Below are positions 34,801 through 44,808 of a stretch of 64,000 nt of DNA, piece by piece. Each line of letters starts with the position of its first letter. Position 1 is the first letter of the stretch. The notes below the pieces were generated by a model, which ran no database searches, had not been told where the DNA came from, and saw only the letters and a program-made list of their open reading frames with translations. Made by a program: the position numbers and the translations under genes. Source of the stretch: Cheilinus undulatus (taxonomy: Eukaryota; Chordata; Actinopteri; Labriformes; Labridae); assembly GCF_018320785.1 (NCBI RefSeq), contig NC_054875.1, positions 1,295,001-1,359,000 of the forward strand, given 5' to 3'.

Positions 34801-36521
34801 ATGGCCTTTTTACCTTTATTTTGAAAGGACAGCTGAAGATGGCCTTTTTACCTTTATTTTGAAAGGACAGGTGAAGATGGCCTTTTTACCTTTATTTTGA
34901 AAGGACAGCTGAAGATGGCCTTTTTACCTTTATTTTGAAAGGACAGGTGAAGATGGCCTTTCTACCTTTATTTTGAAAGGACAGCTGAAGATTGCTTTTC
35001 TACCTTTATTTTGAAAGGACAGCTGAAGATGGCCTTTTTACCTTTATTTTGAAAGGACAGGTGAAGATGCCCTTTCTACCTTTATTTTGAAAGGACAGCT
35101 GAAGATTGCTTTTCTGCCTTTATTTTGAAAGGACAGCTGAAGATGGCCTTTTTACCTTTATTTTGAAAGGACAGCTGAAGATGGCCTTTTTACCTTTATT
35201 TTGAAAGGACAGCTGAAGATGGCCTTTTTACCTTTATTTTGAAAGGACAGCTGAAGATGGCCTTTTTACCTTTATTTTGAAAGGACAGCTGAAGATGGCC
35301 TTTTTACCTTTATTTTGAAAGGACAGGTGAAGATGGCCTTTCTACCTTTATTTTGAAAGGACAGCCGAAGATGGCTGTTTTTTTAACTTTATTTTGAAAG
35401 GACAGCTCAGTTTGAATTTGATGGCGTCTCAGAGAAGTAGGGAGGAGTTAAAAGAAGCTGGAAAAGTAAGTGGTACTGATGGAAAAACAGCTGGAAGAGC
35501 ATTTTACAGCTACTAAGGTTAAAGGTCAACAGGCCAGTGACCTGAGTGGGCCTAAACGGAGCAGATGAATCCTTTAAAGGTGCAGTGTGTAAAATTGGGA
35601 CTATCAACATCTAACAGTCGATTCTGGAGTGTGATGCTCATTTCTCTGGTGATAACTGTGGGAACCAGTGAAGTTTAAAAATCAACACATGCTTAACTGT
35701 TATTTGGTTCCTTCTATGGTGCCATAGAAACAGGCAAATGCAAAAATCCAAGATGGCAGCGTCCTTGGAGGGGACCCTCCCTATGTATGAATAAAAGGTT
35801 TATTCTGAGTTAATTTAAAATATAAATTAAAAAAATGTGTAATCAGATGTCAACACTAATTAAGATCAATCTACTTATAAATGTTATGTTTCATTTTAAC
35901 CAAGCTTGTTTTGCTAAATGCTAATAGGCTAAATATTACACACTGCACCTTTAAGGCAGTTTTAACTTACTAATCATCATAATGTTGAATGTTTAAGGCC
36001 CTAACTCTGTTTGTATAAAAGAGTCACAGAGATAAGGTGAAGGACTTTCTCCTGCCTGTAAACATAAGCTGTGATTGAATGAAATACTAACCCACTGAGC
36101 TCAGAGGTCTGGTTTATCACTCGTCCTCCTGAGGCCATCTTTTGTTATTGTTTTGACTGACAGCTTCCTGGAGGCGGGGCTTACATGTTATCTGTCTAAT
36201 GCCAGTCTGTCTCATTTCTCTCTGCAGAGCGACGGTGCTGACCCTCCACCCTCTGCGGCTCAGGCTCCACCAGCGTCTCAGGACCGACCCGTCTCTGGAG
36301 GATCCCAGAACCAGGACGGCGAGACCACCAGGAGTCCTGGAGCTGCAGAGAGAGACAGAACGCCGAGCCCTGCTGCAGAGGAGAAACCAGCGGTGAGCTC
36401 TGCAGCCTCACAGGGCAGCAGAGCTCGCAGCGTCACAGGGGGTCAAGCGGCCGAGGAGTTAGTCCCAGGAACCCCATCATCCTCCAGGCAGTCCCACAGA
36501 GACGCCCGGCAGCACCAGTGA
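31837..36521 (+). CDS. cfap126: Protein Flattop (CFAP126), 5 exons, 213 aa
   Basis: Flattop is a ciliary protein of basal bodies and axonemal microtubules, acting in cilium positioning and planar polarity. Coding exons are 31837-31863, 31937-31999, 32201-32275, 33740-33922 and 36228-36521 (stop TGA). All have GT/AG sites and are in phase 0, giving 642 nt. Residues 1-30 (MSSSFSANQ, then YDGAFSSTRLQNW) match the Flattop start. Residues 31-55 hold the family signature RPxAxEGHxxFIAxDRGHLLPxV. Residues 56-80 hold SAWPHFKGTWDLPARIP. The last exon is Ser/Pro/Gln-rich, low-complexity and poorly conserved, making the protein longer than the human form (about 177 aa). Introns 3 and 4 carry minisatellites and MITEs. 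CRE and X-box sites lie just upstream, and AATAAA lies 36 bp after the stop. Identity is from remembered family sequence. Confidence 0.93.
32307..32700. mobile_element. Dispersed fish repeat in cfap126 intron 3
   Basis: The stretch beginning ATGGACAAAAGTATTCAGCC, followed by CACCTGACCATTCCACCAGC, resembles a widespread non-autonomous fish repeat as I remember it. The far end near 32690 is not clear, and no target duplication was confirmed. Open frames on its minus strand are not regarded as a gene. Confidence 0.45.
32862..33630. repeat. Minisatellite, 33-bp unit, in cfap126 intron 3
   Basis: About 23 copies of AGGTTTATATGCAAAAATAC followed by AGGCTTTTATTAG. Some copies are 32 bp because one T is missing. 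The 33-bp copies are eleven codons, which yields a false open frame (MQKYRLLLEVY repeats). The array ends about 110 bp before exon 4. Confidence 0.95.
34160..34290. repeat. Short tandem repeat, about 28-29 bp unit
   Basis: Four copies of a unit containing CACCACCGAAGAAGAATGG followed by AGAATWAAA, in cfap126 intron 4. Confidence 0.8.
34385..34560. mobile_element. Dispersed repeat, end fragment
   Basis: It begins AGTTCCAAAAAGGTTGGGAT and continues with GTGTAAAATGTAAATAAAAA. The inner part (GTTAAACTGAGACATTT) recurs inverted at 50260-50290. The pair looks like two copies of one abundant fish repeat whose class I cannot state. Confidence 0.5.
34565..35410. repeat. Minisatellite, 38-bp unit, in cfap126 intron 4
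   Basis: About 21 copies of GGACAGCTGAAGATGGCC followed by TTTTTACCTTTATTTTGAAA. Two common variants alternate (CAGCTGAAG versus CAGGTGAAG, and TTTTTACC versus TTTCTACC or TTTTCTGCC). Confidence 0.95.
35578..35950. mobile_element. MITE with TTAA target duplication
   Basis: A perfect 14-bp terminal inverted repeat AGGTGCAGTGTGTA (35578-35591) is matched by TACACACTGCACCT at 35937-35950. Both ends abut TTAA (35574-35577 and 35951-35954). A TTAA duplication is the mark of piggyBac and Kolobok superfamilies. The 373-bp body is non-coding. It lies in cfap126 intron 4, about 280 bp upstream of exon 5. Confidence 0.88.
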
Positions 36522-36556
36522 CCTCTGACCTCAGTAAATCTAAGAGCATAATGCAA

Positions 36557-36562
36557 AATAAA
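36557..36562 (+). terminator. cfap126 polyadenylation signal
   Basis: Canonical AATAAA 36 bp after the cfap126 stop codon, giving a very short 3' UTR. Confidence 0.65.
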
Positions 36563-37285
36563 ACCTTCTAACTGCAGCAGCTGGGACTCACTTTAGCATC
36601 ACTGCATTCTATAAAAGCATTAGTAACAGTCTGGTATTCTGCTGATGGAGAAGTGAAACCCTTCAAAATAAAAGCACACAGTCTGAGATTATCTAATGAC
36701 TGTGGTTAAAATCTGAAATTACTGCGTAGGTGTAGCACAACAGCAGCTGTGGTTTCTCATTCAGGGCGTGGCGACTGCAGACTGAGACGCTCTGTTAGTG
36801 AGGAACAATGAGAGTGTCTGTCAGAGAACGCACCCGAGTCACACCTGAACAATAAACACCCAACGGACAACACCAGGAACCACGAGGAATATGTGACAGA
36901 CTGTCAGCAGGATTTATCAGACACTAGGAGTCAGTTTATTCTAACGACTGTTAATAAAGCTCTGATAAGGACAGATTTACTGGGACTGAAGATGTCGTAG
37001 ATTATAGATTATAGATTATAGAGTTTGTTCAAATATAAAATGTGAATAATTTAACACAAATAAAGCTTTTCTGTGTCGTGGACTTCTGTTTACACTGCTG
37101 TTGAATCTTAAAGGAGATCTACGGAGGGGGATAAGGGCCATGGCACGTGTTGGAGATCCAAAAAATTTAGATTCTGATTCTTAAAAAGCTGGAATTCTAA
37201 AAAAAGAGTCAGAATTCTGAGATTAAAGTCAGAACTGTGAGAAGAAAAGAGAATTCTGAAGTTAAAAAACAGCACAAATATTATT
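36563..37285. other. Intergenic, no gene seen
   Basis: No exon or clear repeat was recognised between the cfap126 polyadenylation signal and a LINE remnant. Confidence 0.4.
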
Positions 37286-38070
37286 CAACGCAAAAAATAA
37301 CTTACTCCCAAACAATATAAATAAACTGTTTTCAGAAAGAGAAGGAGGTTATAATCTAAGAGGGGAGCTGAACCTAAAAATGCATTGTGTCAGAACAACA
37401 TTAAAAAGCATGTGTGTGTCAGTCTCAGGGGTTAAAGTATGGAACAGTTGAGCAGGTGAATTAAAGAAATGTAAAACCATAGGTAAGTTTAAAAGAGCAA
37501 ATCTTAAATAAATACAAGGATGAAGAGCAGCGGTTTACCCAGGACGGTAATGGCAGGATTTAGGAGAAACATGGATTTATTGTCCAGTTCTGTAATGTCT
37601 TTTTGCTGTGTGTGCGTATAGAGTACCATATGTACAGAGCTTATGTATTACAGATAGGTGAAACTTTATCTGTACATCTGCTTGTATGTAGCTTAAATTA
37701 TAGTCAATATATTATAGGAACCATTGGTTCCTGAATAGATTTTCAGTGTTGTAAATATTATAGTTATGGAAAAAAAGATAAAAAATAAAAACTTGATTGT
37801 AGTAATTGGTAATTAAAGGGGTAGGATTAAATAAGTTTTTACTTCTGCCTACTCCTTTTTGAACATGTAAACGTGCATCAAATGCAAGATATTGTCAAAA
37901 GTCTATCTTTTTGTTTTTTCCCTTTTTTTTCGCAAAAGCCTGGGTGACTGTATTTGTTATGGTGACATCTCAGATTGTTCTTTGTTGTTTGTTTGTTTTT
38001 TACTTTTTAAATAGTTTTTATTTTCACTTTTATGCGTGTTCAAAATAAATTAATATATATATATATAAAA
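37286..38070 (+). mobile_element. 3' end of a non-LTR retrotransposon (LINE)
   Basis: A plus-strand frame near 37335-37450 reads YNLRGELNLK, then HCVRTTLKSMCVSV and GVKVWNS. This is the kind of C-terminal tail found after the reverse transcriptase in fish LINE ORF2 proteins. A stop then interrupts it, although RFKRA-like similarity seems to go on. An AT-rich 3' region follows, ending near 38060 in a TATATA run. The copy is 5'-truncated and dead; the clade is not assigned. Confidence 0.5.
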
Positions 38071-38449
38071 TTATGCCATTTTTACCAGAATCTCAAGTTG
38101 ACCTAATCCTCTCCTGGTGAAATCAGCTGAGGTGTTATTTTTGGATTATCAAAGCTTAAAATGTTTAAATTTTTGAAAAGTACAGTTTGAAGGAGAGGAA
38201 ATGAATCTTTCAAATATTTAAAGAAGCTCCAGCATGATTAATAAAATCCTGACAGTGTTTCTGTGCTGAAATAAAGCAGACAGATGTGACGCTGAGGAGG
38301 CTTCTATTAGAGGGTCTATGAAGATGATGAAGGTTGAAGCCTGCATGCTCCTCCTCCTCAGACATGTGGCTGAACCAGTCACTGTGTATGTTGGGTCATT
38401 TCTGGATCCAGCTCCACTAACAATGTGTTTATCTGACCTTCAACTGGGA

Positions 38450-41400
38450 GTTAAAGTCCTTTAACAAATGGTTTACTGGTCCTTTCATAAACGGTTTACT
38501 GGTCCTTTAATAAACGGTTTACTGGTCCTTTCATAAACGGTTAACTGGTCCTTTAATAAACGGTTTACTGGTCCTTTAATAAATGGTTTACTGGTCCTTT
38601 AATAAAGGGTTTACTTGTCCTTTAATAAATGGTTTACTGGTCCTTTCATAAACGGTTAACTGGTCCTTTAATAAACGGTTTACTGGTCCTTTAATAAAGG
38701 GTTTACTTGTCCTTTAATAAATGGTTTACTGGTCCTTTAATAAATGGTTTACTGGTCCTTTCATAAACGGTTAACTGGTCCTTTAATAAATGGTTTACTG
38801 GTCCTTTAATGAAAGGTTTACTGGTCCTTTCATAAACGGTTTACTGGTCCTTTAATAAACGGTTTACTGGTCCTTTCATAAATGGTTTACTGGTCCTTTA
38901 ATAAATGGTTTACTGGTCCTTTAATAAATGGTTTACTGGTCCTTTCATAAACGGTTTACTGGTCCTTTAATAAACGGTTTACTGGTCCTTTAATAAATGG
39001 TTTACTGGTCCTTTAATGAAAGGTTTACTGGTCCTTTCATAAACGGTTTACTGGTCCTTTAATAAATGGTTTACTGGTCCTTTCATAAATGGTTTACTGG
39101 TCCTTTAATAAATGGTTTACTGGTCCTTTCATAAATGGTTTACTGGTCCTTTAATAAACGGTTTACTGGTCCTTTAATAAACGGTTTACTGGTCCTTTAA
39201 TAAATGGTTTACTGGTCCTTTAATAAACGGTTTACTGGTCCTTTAATAAACGGTTTACTGGTCCTTTAATAAACGGTTTACTGGTCCTTTCATAAATGGT
39301 TTACTGGTCCTTTCATAAATGGTTTACTGGTCCTTTAATAAATGGTTTACTGGTCCTTTAATAAATGGTTTACTGGTCCTTTAATAAATGGTTTACTGGT
39401 CCTTTCATAAATGGTTTACTGGTCCTTTAATAAATGGTTTACTGGTCCTTTCATAAATGGTTTACTGGTCCTTTAATAAATGGTTTACTGGTCCTTTAAG
39501 AAACGGTTTACTGGTCCTTTAATAAAGGGTTTACTTGTCCTTTAATAAATGGTTTACTGGTCCTTTAATAAACGGTTTACTGGTCCTTTAATAAACGGTT
39601 TACTGGTCCTTTAATAAACGGTTTACTGGTCCTTTAATAAACGGTTTACTGGTCCTTTAATAAACGGTTTACTGGTCCTTTAATAAACGGTTTACTGGTC
39701 CTTTCATAAACGGTTTACTGGTCCTTTAATAAACGGTTTACTGGTCCTTTAATAAACGGTTTACTGGTCCTTTAATAAACGGTTTACTGGTCCTTTAATA
39801 AATGGTTTACTGGTCCTTTAATAAATGGTTTACTGGTCCTTTCATAAATGGTTTACTGGTCCTTTAATAAACGGTTTACTGGTCCTTTAATAAATGGTTT
39901 ACTGGTCCTTTAATAAATGGTTTACTGGTCCTTTAATAAATGGTTTACTGGTCCTTTCATAAATGGTTTACTGGTCCTTTAATAAATGGTTTACTGGTCC
40001 TTTCATAAATGGTTTACTGGTCCTTTAATAAATGGTTTACTTGTCCTTTCATAAATGGTTTACTGGTCCTTTAATGAAAGGTTTACTGGTCCTTTAATAA
40101 ATGGTTTACTGGTCCTTTCATAAACGGTTTACTGGTCCTTTAATAAAGGGTTTACTTGTCCTTTAATAAATGGTTTACTGGTCCTTTAATAAACGGTTTA
40201 CTGGTCCTTTAATAAACGGTTTATTGGTCCTTTAATAAACGGTTTACTGGTCCTTTAATAAACGGTTTACTGGTCCTTTAATAAACGGTTTACTGGTCCT
40301 TTAATAAATGGTTTACTGGTCCTTTCATAAATGGTTTACTGGTCCTTTAATAAATGGTTTACTGGTCCTTTCATAAATGGTTTACTGGTCCTTTCATAAA
40401 TGGTTTACTGGTCCTTTAATAAATGGTTTACTGGTCCTTTCATAAATGGTTTACTGGTCCTTTAATAAATGGTTTACTGGTCCTTTCATAAATGGTTTAC
40501 TGGTCCTTTCATAAATGGTTTACTGGTCCTTTCATAAATGGTTTACTGGTCCTTTAATAAATGGTTTACTGGTCCTTTAATAAATGGTTTACTGGTCCTT
40601 TAATAAATGGTTTACTGGTCCTTTAATAAATGGTTTACTGGTCCTTTCATAAATGGTTTACTGGTCCTTTAATAAATGGTTTACTGGTCCTTTAATAAAT
40701 GGTTTACTGGTCCTTTCATAAATGGTTTACTGGTCCTTTAATAAATGGTTTACTGGTCCTTTAATAAACGGTTTACTGGTCCTTTAATAAACGGTTTACT
40801 GGTCTTTTAATAAACGGTTTACTGGTCCTTTAATAAACGGTTTACTGGTCCTTTAATAAACGGTTTACTGGTCCTTTCATAAACGGTTTACTGGTCCTTT
40901 CATAAACGGTTTACTGGTCCTTTCATAAACGGTTTACTGGTCCTTTAATAAACGGTTTACTGTTCCTTTAATAAACGGTTTACTGGTCCTTTAATAAACG
41001 GTTTACTGGTCCTTTAATAAATGGTTTACTGGTCCTTTAATAAACGGTTTACTGGTCCTTTAATAAATGGTTTACTGGTCCTTTAATAAATGGTTTACTG
41101 GTCCTTTAATAAATGGTTTACTGGTCCTTTCATAAATGGTTTACTGGTCCTTTAATAAATGGTTTACTGGTCCTTTCATAAATGGTTTACTGGTCCTTTA
41201 ATAAATGGTTTACTGGTCCTTTCATAAACGGTTTACTGGTCCTTTAATAAATGGTTTACTGGTCCTTTAATAAATGGTTTACTGGTCCTTTAATAAACGG
41301 TTTACTGGTCCTTTAATAAACGGTTTACTGGTCCTTTAATAAACGGTTTACTGGTCCTTTAATAAATGGTTTACTGGTCCTTTAATAAATGGTTTACTGG

Positions 41401-42528
41401 TCCTTTAATAAACGGTTTACTGGTCCTTTAATAAATGGTTTACTGGTCCTTTAATAAATGGTTTACTGGTCCTTTAATAAATGGTTTACTGGTCCTTTAA
41501 TAAATGGTTTACTGGTCCTTTCATAAATGGTTTACTTGTCCTTTAATAAATGGTTTACTGGTCCTTTCATAAATGGTTTACTGGTCCTTTCATAAATGGT
41601 TTACTGGTCCTTTAATAAATGGTTTACTGGTCCTTTAATAAATGGTTTACTGGTCCTTTAATAAATGGTTTACTGGTCCTTTAATAAATGGTTTACTGGT
41701 CCTTTCATAAATGGTTTACTGGTCCTTTAATAAATGGTTTACTGGTCCTTTCATAAATGGTTTACTGGTCCTTTCATAAATGGTTTACTGGTCCTTTCAT
41801 AAATGGTTTACTGGTCCTTTAATAAATGGTTTACTGGTCCTTTCATAAATGGTTTACTGGTCCTTTCATAAATGGTTTACTGGTCCTTTCATAAATGGTT
41901 TACTGGTCCTTTAATAAACGGTTTACTGGTCCTTTCATAAACGGTTTACTGGTCCTTTCATAAATGGTTTACTGGTCCTTTAATAAATGGTTTACTGGTC
42001 CTTTAATAAACAGTTTACTGGTCCTTTCATAAATGGTTTACTGGTCCTTTAATAAATGGTTTACTGGTCCTTTCATAAATGGTTTACTGGTCCTTTAATA
42101 AATGGTTTACTAGTCCTTTAATAAATGGTTTACTGGTCCTTTAATAAATGGTTTACTGGTCCTTTAATAAATGGTTTACTAGTCCTTTAATAAACGGTTT
42201 ACTGGTCCTTTAATAAATGGTTTACTGGTCCTTTAATAAAGGGTTTACTTGTCCTTTAATAAATGGTTTACTGGTCCTTTAATAAAGGGTTTACTTGTCC
42301 TTTAATAAATGGTTTACTGGTCCTTTCATAAACGGTTTACTGGTCCTTTCATAAACGGTTTACTGGTCCTTTAATAAATGGTTTACTGGTCCTTTAATAA
42401 ATGGTTTACTGGTCCTTTAATAAATGGTTTACTGGTCCTTTAATAAATGGTTTACTGGTCCTTTCATAAATGGTTTACTGGTCCTTTAATAAATGGTTTA
42501 CTAGTCCTTTAATAAATGGTTTACTGGT
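38450..42528. repeat. Minisatellite, 23-bp unit, about 177 copies
   Basis: Very regular repeats of GGTTTACTGGTCCTTTAATA followed by AAY. The units differ mainly at two two-state positions (CTTTAATAAA versus CTTTCATAAA, and AAATGG versus AAACGG), plus rarer forms (GGGTTTACTTG, AATGAAAGG). Because 23 is not a multiple of three, no long false frame arises. It lies between cfap126 and the mgat4c-like gene. Confidence 0.97.
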
Positions 42529-43955
42529 GCAGAGTCAGACTGCAGAGAGGTCTCTGCACTCGTGTTTATCTTCCTAAAGGTCGTCATCAGAGTTTATATT
42601 TCTGTCACCACCTGTTACTGATCCTGTGAAACACTGTAGAACTAACAGAGTTTTTAGAGGAGGAGTAAATCCATCTGAAGGTGCATGCTTCATGTTGCCC
42701 TGCACGTTTTCACGTGTAGAGATAGTTTTTAGTGTTGGAACGAGTTAACCTGCTACATCCTAAAACCATGATCTGCTGTGTTTTAGGTCTGTTGCTTCTG
42801 TTTCTGTGGTTTTTTACTGGAGTCAGAGCTCACTGTTCTGTTCAAACACTCACTGACGGTGGTTTATGGTTCACAGATTAAATATTTCCTGTTTCTACTC
42901 TGCTGTCTCTGGGATTCTCTTCCTGATGGAGTGACTCTTTATTGATCAATGCTGTAGAGTCACCAGAGGGAGGCTGGTGTTTACAGTGATATCAGAGGAA
43001 CTTTGGACCACAGGGAGGGGACAGGTTTAAAACCGGAACGGGGAGGAAGTGAGACCAGGACTAATGGACACCAGAGTCTCTATAAAGACAAGATGATCGA
43101 CCATAAATAACTTTATCTGGTTTCTATCAGGATGAACTTTTTACTCCTGATGACCACTGAACAGTCAATCCTCTATTCCTCCAGGGGTTAACCCTTTAAA
43201 TGCCAGCTGGTATTACACCACTGACATGCATGTGCATAAGAAATAATATTTTTAAATATTTTCAACAGGCCATGAGATTATTCCATTTTAATTCCATTCT
43301 GTTACTCTGTACTGTTGGTTTAGAACCGAGGAACACTTACAACCATTTATTAACCCTGAAGAGTTCCTTAAATATCCTGACACATTCACCCCTAAGGACA
43401 AAAAATGTCTGCTTCCCAAAAACTGCTATAAAATATTATATATTGATATTTTTTTCCATTTTAAACAAGTCAATCTTTTACAACTACATCAGTCTGAAAT
43501 AAACATGTCAAATGTTAGTTACATTTTTGGGGCTTTCAACCCTTTAAAGGACAGTATTTTTACACAACTCCACTGTTTTTAACAGAACAAACTCACAAAA
43601 ATCAAACTATAATACATACAAACACACACACACCATTATCCAGCATCAATAGGGACACACACTTGTCGTCTCAGTAGAAAGGCACCTTTGCAGGAAACAG
43701 TAAACGTCTGGAATTTTGCAGCACGCTTTGAATGGGAAAAAGTAGCGCCACCTGGTGCATAAATATAAAAATGAAAAATTGAAAGCTTGTAGTCCAAAAT
43801 GAAATCAGAACATAAAGAAATGCATTAGTTTATGTTCAGATAAATGTGGGATGAAAATGGCTTTTTCAATGGGACATTTTTGGTCCTTAGGAGCAAATGT
43901 GTCGTTTTTGTGTAGCTTAGCCACTTTAGGCTAATTTAAAGGTCACGTATATTTC
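42529..43955. other. Intergenic, no gene seen
   Basis: No exon was recognised. A short open frame at 43200-43502 has no codon bias or domain. A short CA-rich run lies near 43620. Confidence 0.4.
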
Positions 43956-43957
43956 CC

Positions 43958-44446
43958 TTTAAAGACAAGTTTATATCGGTCTCAGAGGTCCTCAAAACAT
44001 GACTGTGAAGTCTGTTTCTGTAAAAACACTCCAGTATTGATGTCTGCATGTCTAAAACTCCTCTGTTTCAGCCCTGCTCAGAACCAGCTGTTTCTGTGTC
44101 TGTGGTTTTAAATGTTACTGAGCTATCTGACTCCGCCCCTGACCACACCCCTCTTGGGAATTGGATGTGGCTCTCCTGATCTTCCTCTCAGATGCCAGCT
44201 GAGAGGCGGACGGGACTTTCTTCCAAGGGGGGAGGGGAGGGCCAAGAGAACCTGGGGGCGGGGCTAACTCCCCACATGACATCATGAGGAGAAAATCTGA
44301 GAACGGCTTGTGTCAGCACACATTTTCTGAAAGGTGGAGAAAGAGAGGGTGGATTTTTCTGGTACTTGAGGGGATTGCGGACAGGATAGTTTAGTTGGAA
44401 AAGCCTGAAATAGTGATTTTTGCAGGATATGTCCCCTTTAAGGAAG
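43958..44446. mobile_element. Non-autonomous element, copy 1 (CTTTAAAG ends)
   Basis: It begins CTTTAAAGACAAG and ends GTCCCCTTTAAGG. Inner words (GGTCTCAGAGG, TCCGCCCCTGACCACACCCC, TTTCTGAAAGGTGGAGAAAG) recur in inverted order at 46.9-48.1 kb, so this is a dispersed family. The termini look inverted, but no clear target duplication was found. No coding capacity. Confidence 0.6.
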
Positions 44447-44558
44447 TCAGACAGGCCAGTTTAAGCGATACTCATTCAACACAGTCAGAATGGCTAGAGA
44501 GGAAAAAACTGAATGGCACAAAATGTTCCTAGGAAGGGTTAAAAGTTCTATTTTTGTA

Positions 44559-44573
44559 TTTATTTATTTTATT
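44559..44573 (-). terminator. Candidate polyadenylation signals of the mgat4c-like gene
   Basis: Three overlapping minus-strand AATAAA hexamers (TTTATT on plus) lie about 240 bp downstream of the stop codon at 44809. Confidence 0.5.
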
Positions 44574-44808
44574 TCTGCTAAAAGAATCCAAACAAAACTC
44601 AAATATCATGACGAGCCTGATCTCAGAAACACTGCAGCAGTATGATTATGAATATATAAAAATATAAAATACATGGCTTCTCTTATAAAAACGTAAATCT
44701 CCTGATTCCTCACAGACTTTGGTTGAACGTGGTCCTCAGGTAGAAGTGTCATATAACCGTTTTAAAGGCACTAAAGTCAGAGTTTATCCTGAGTTAAACA
44801 TGGCTCCA

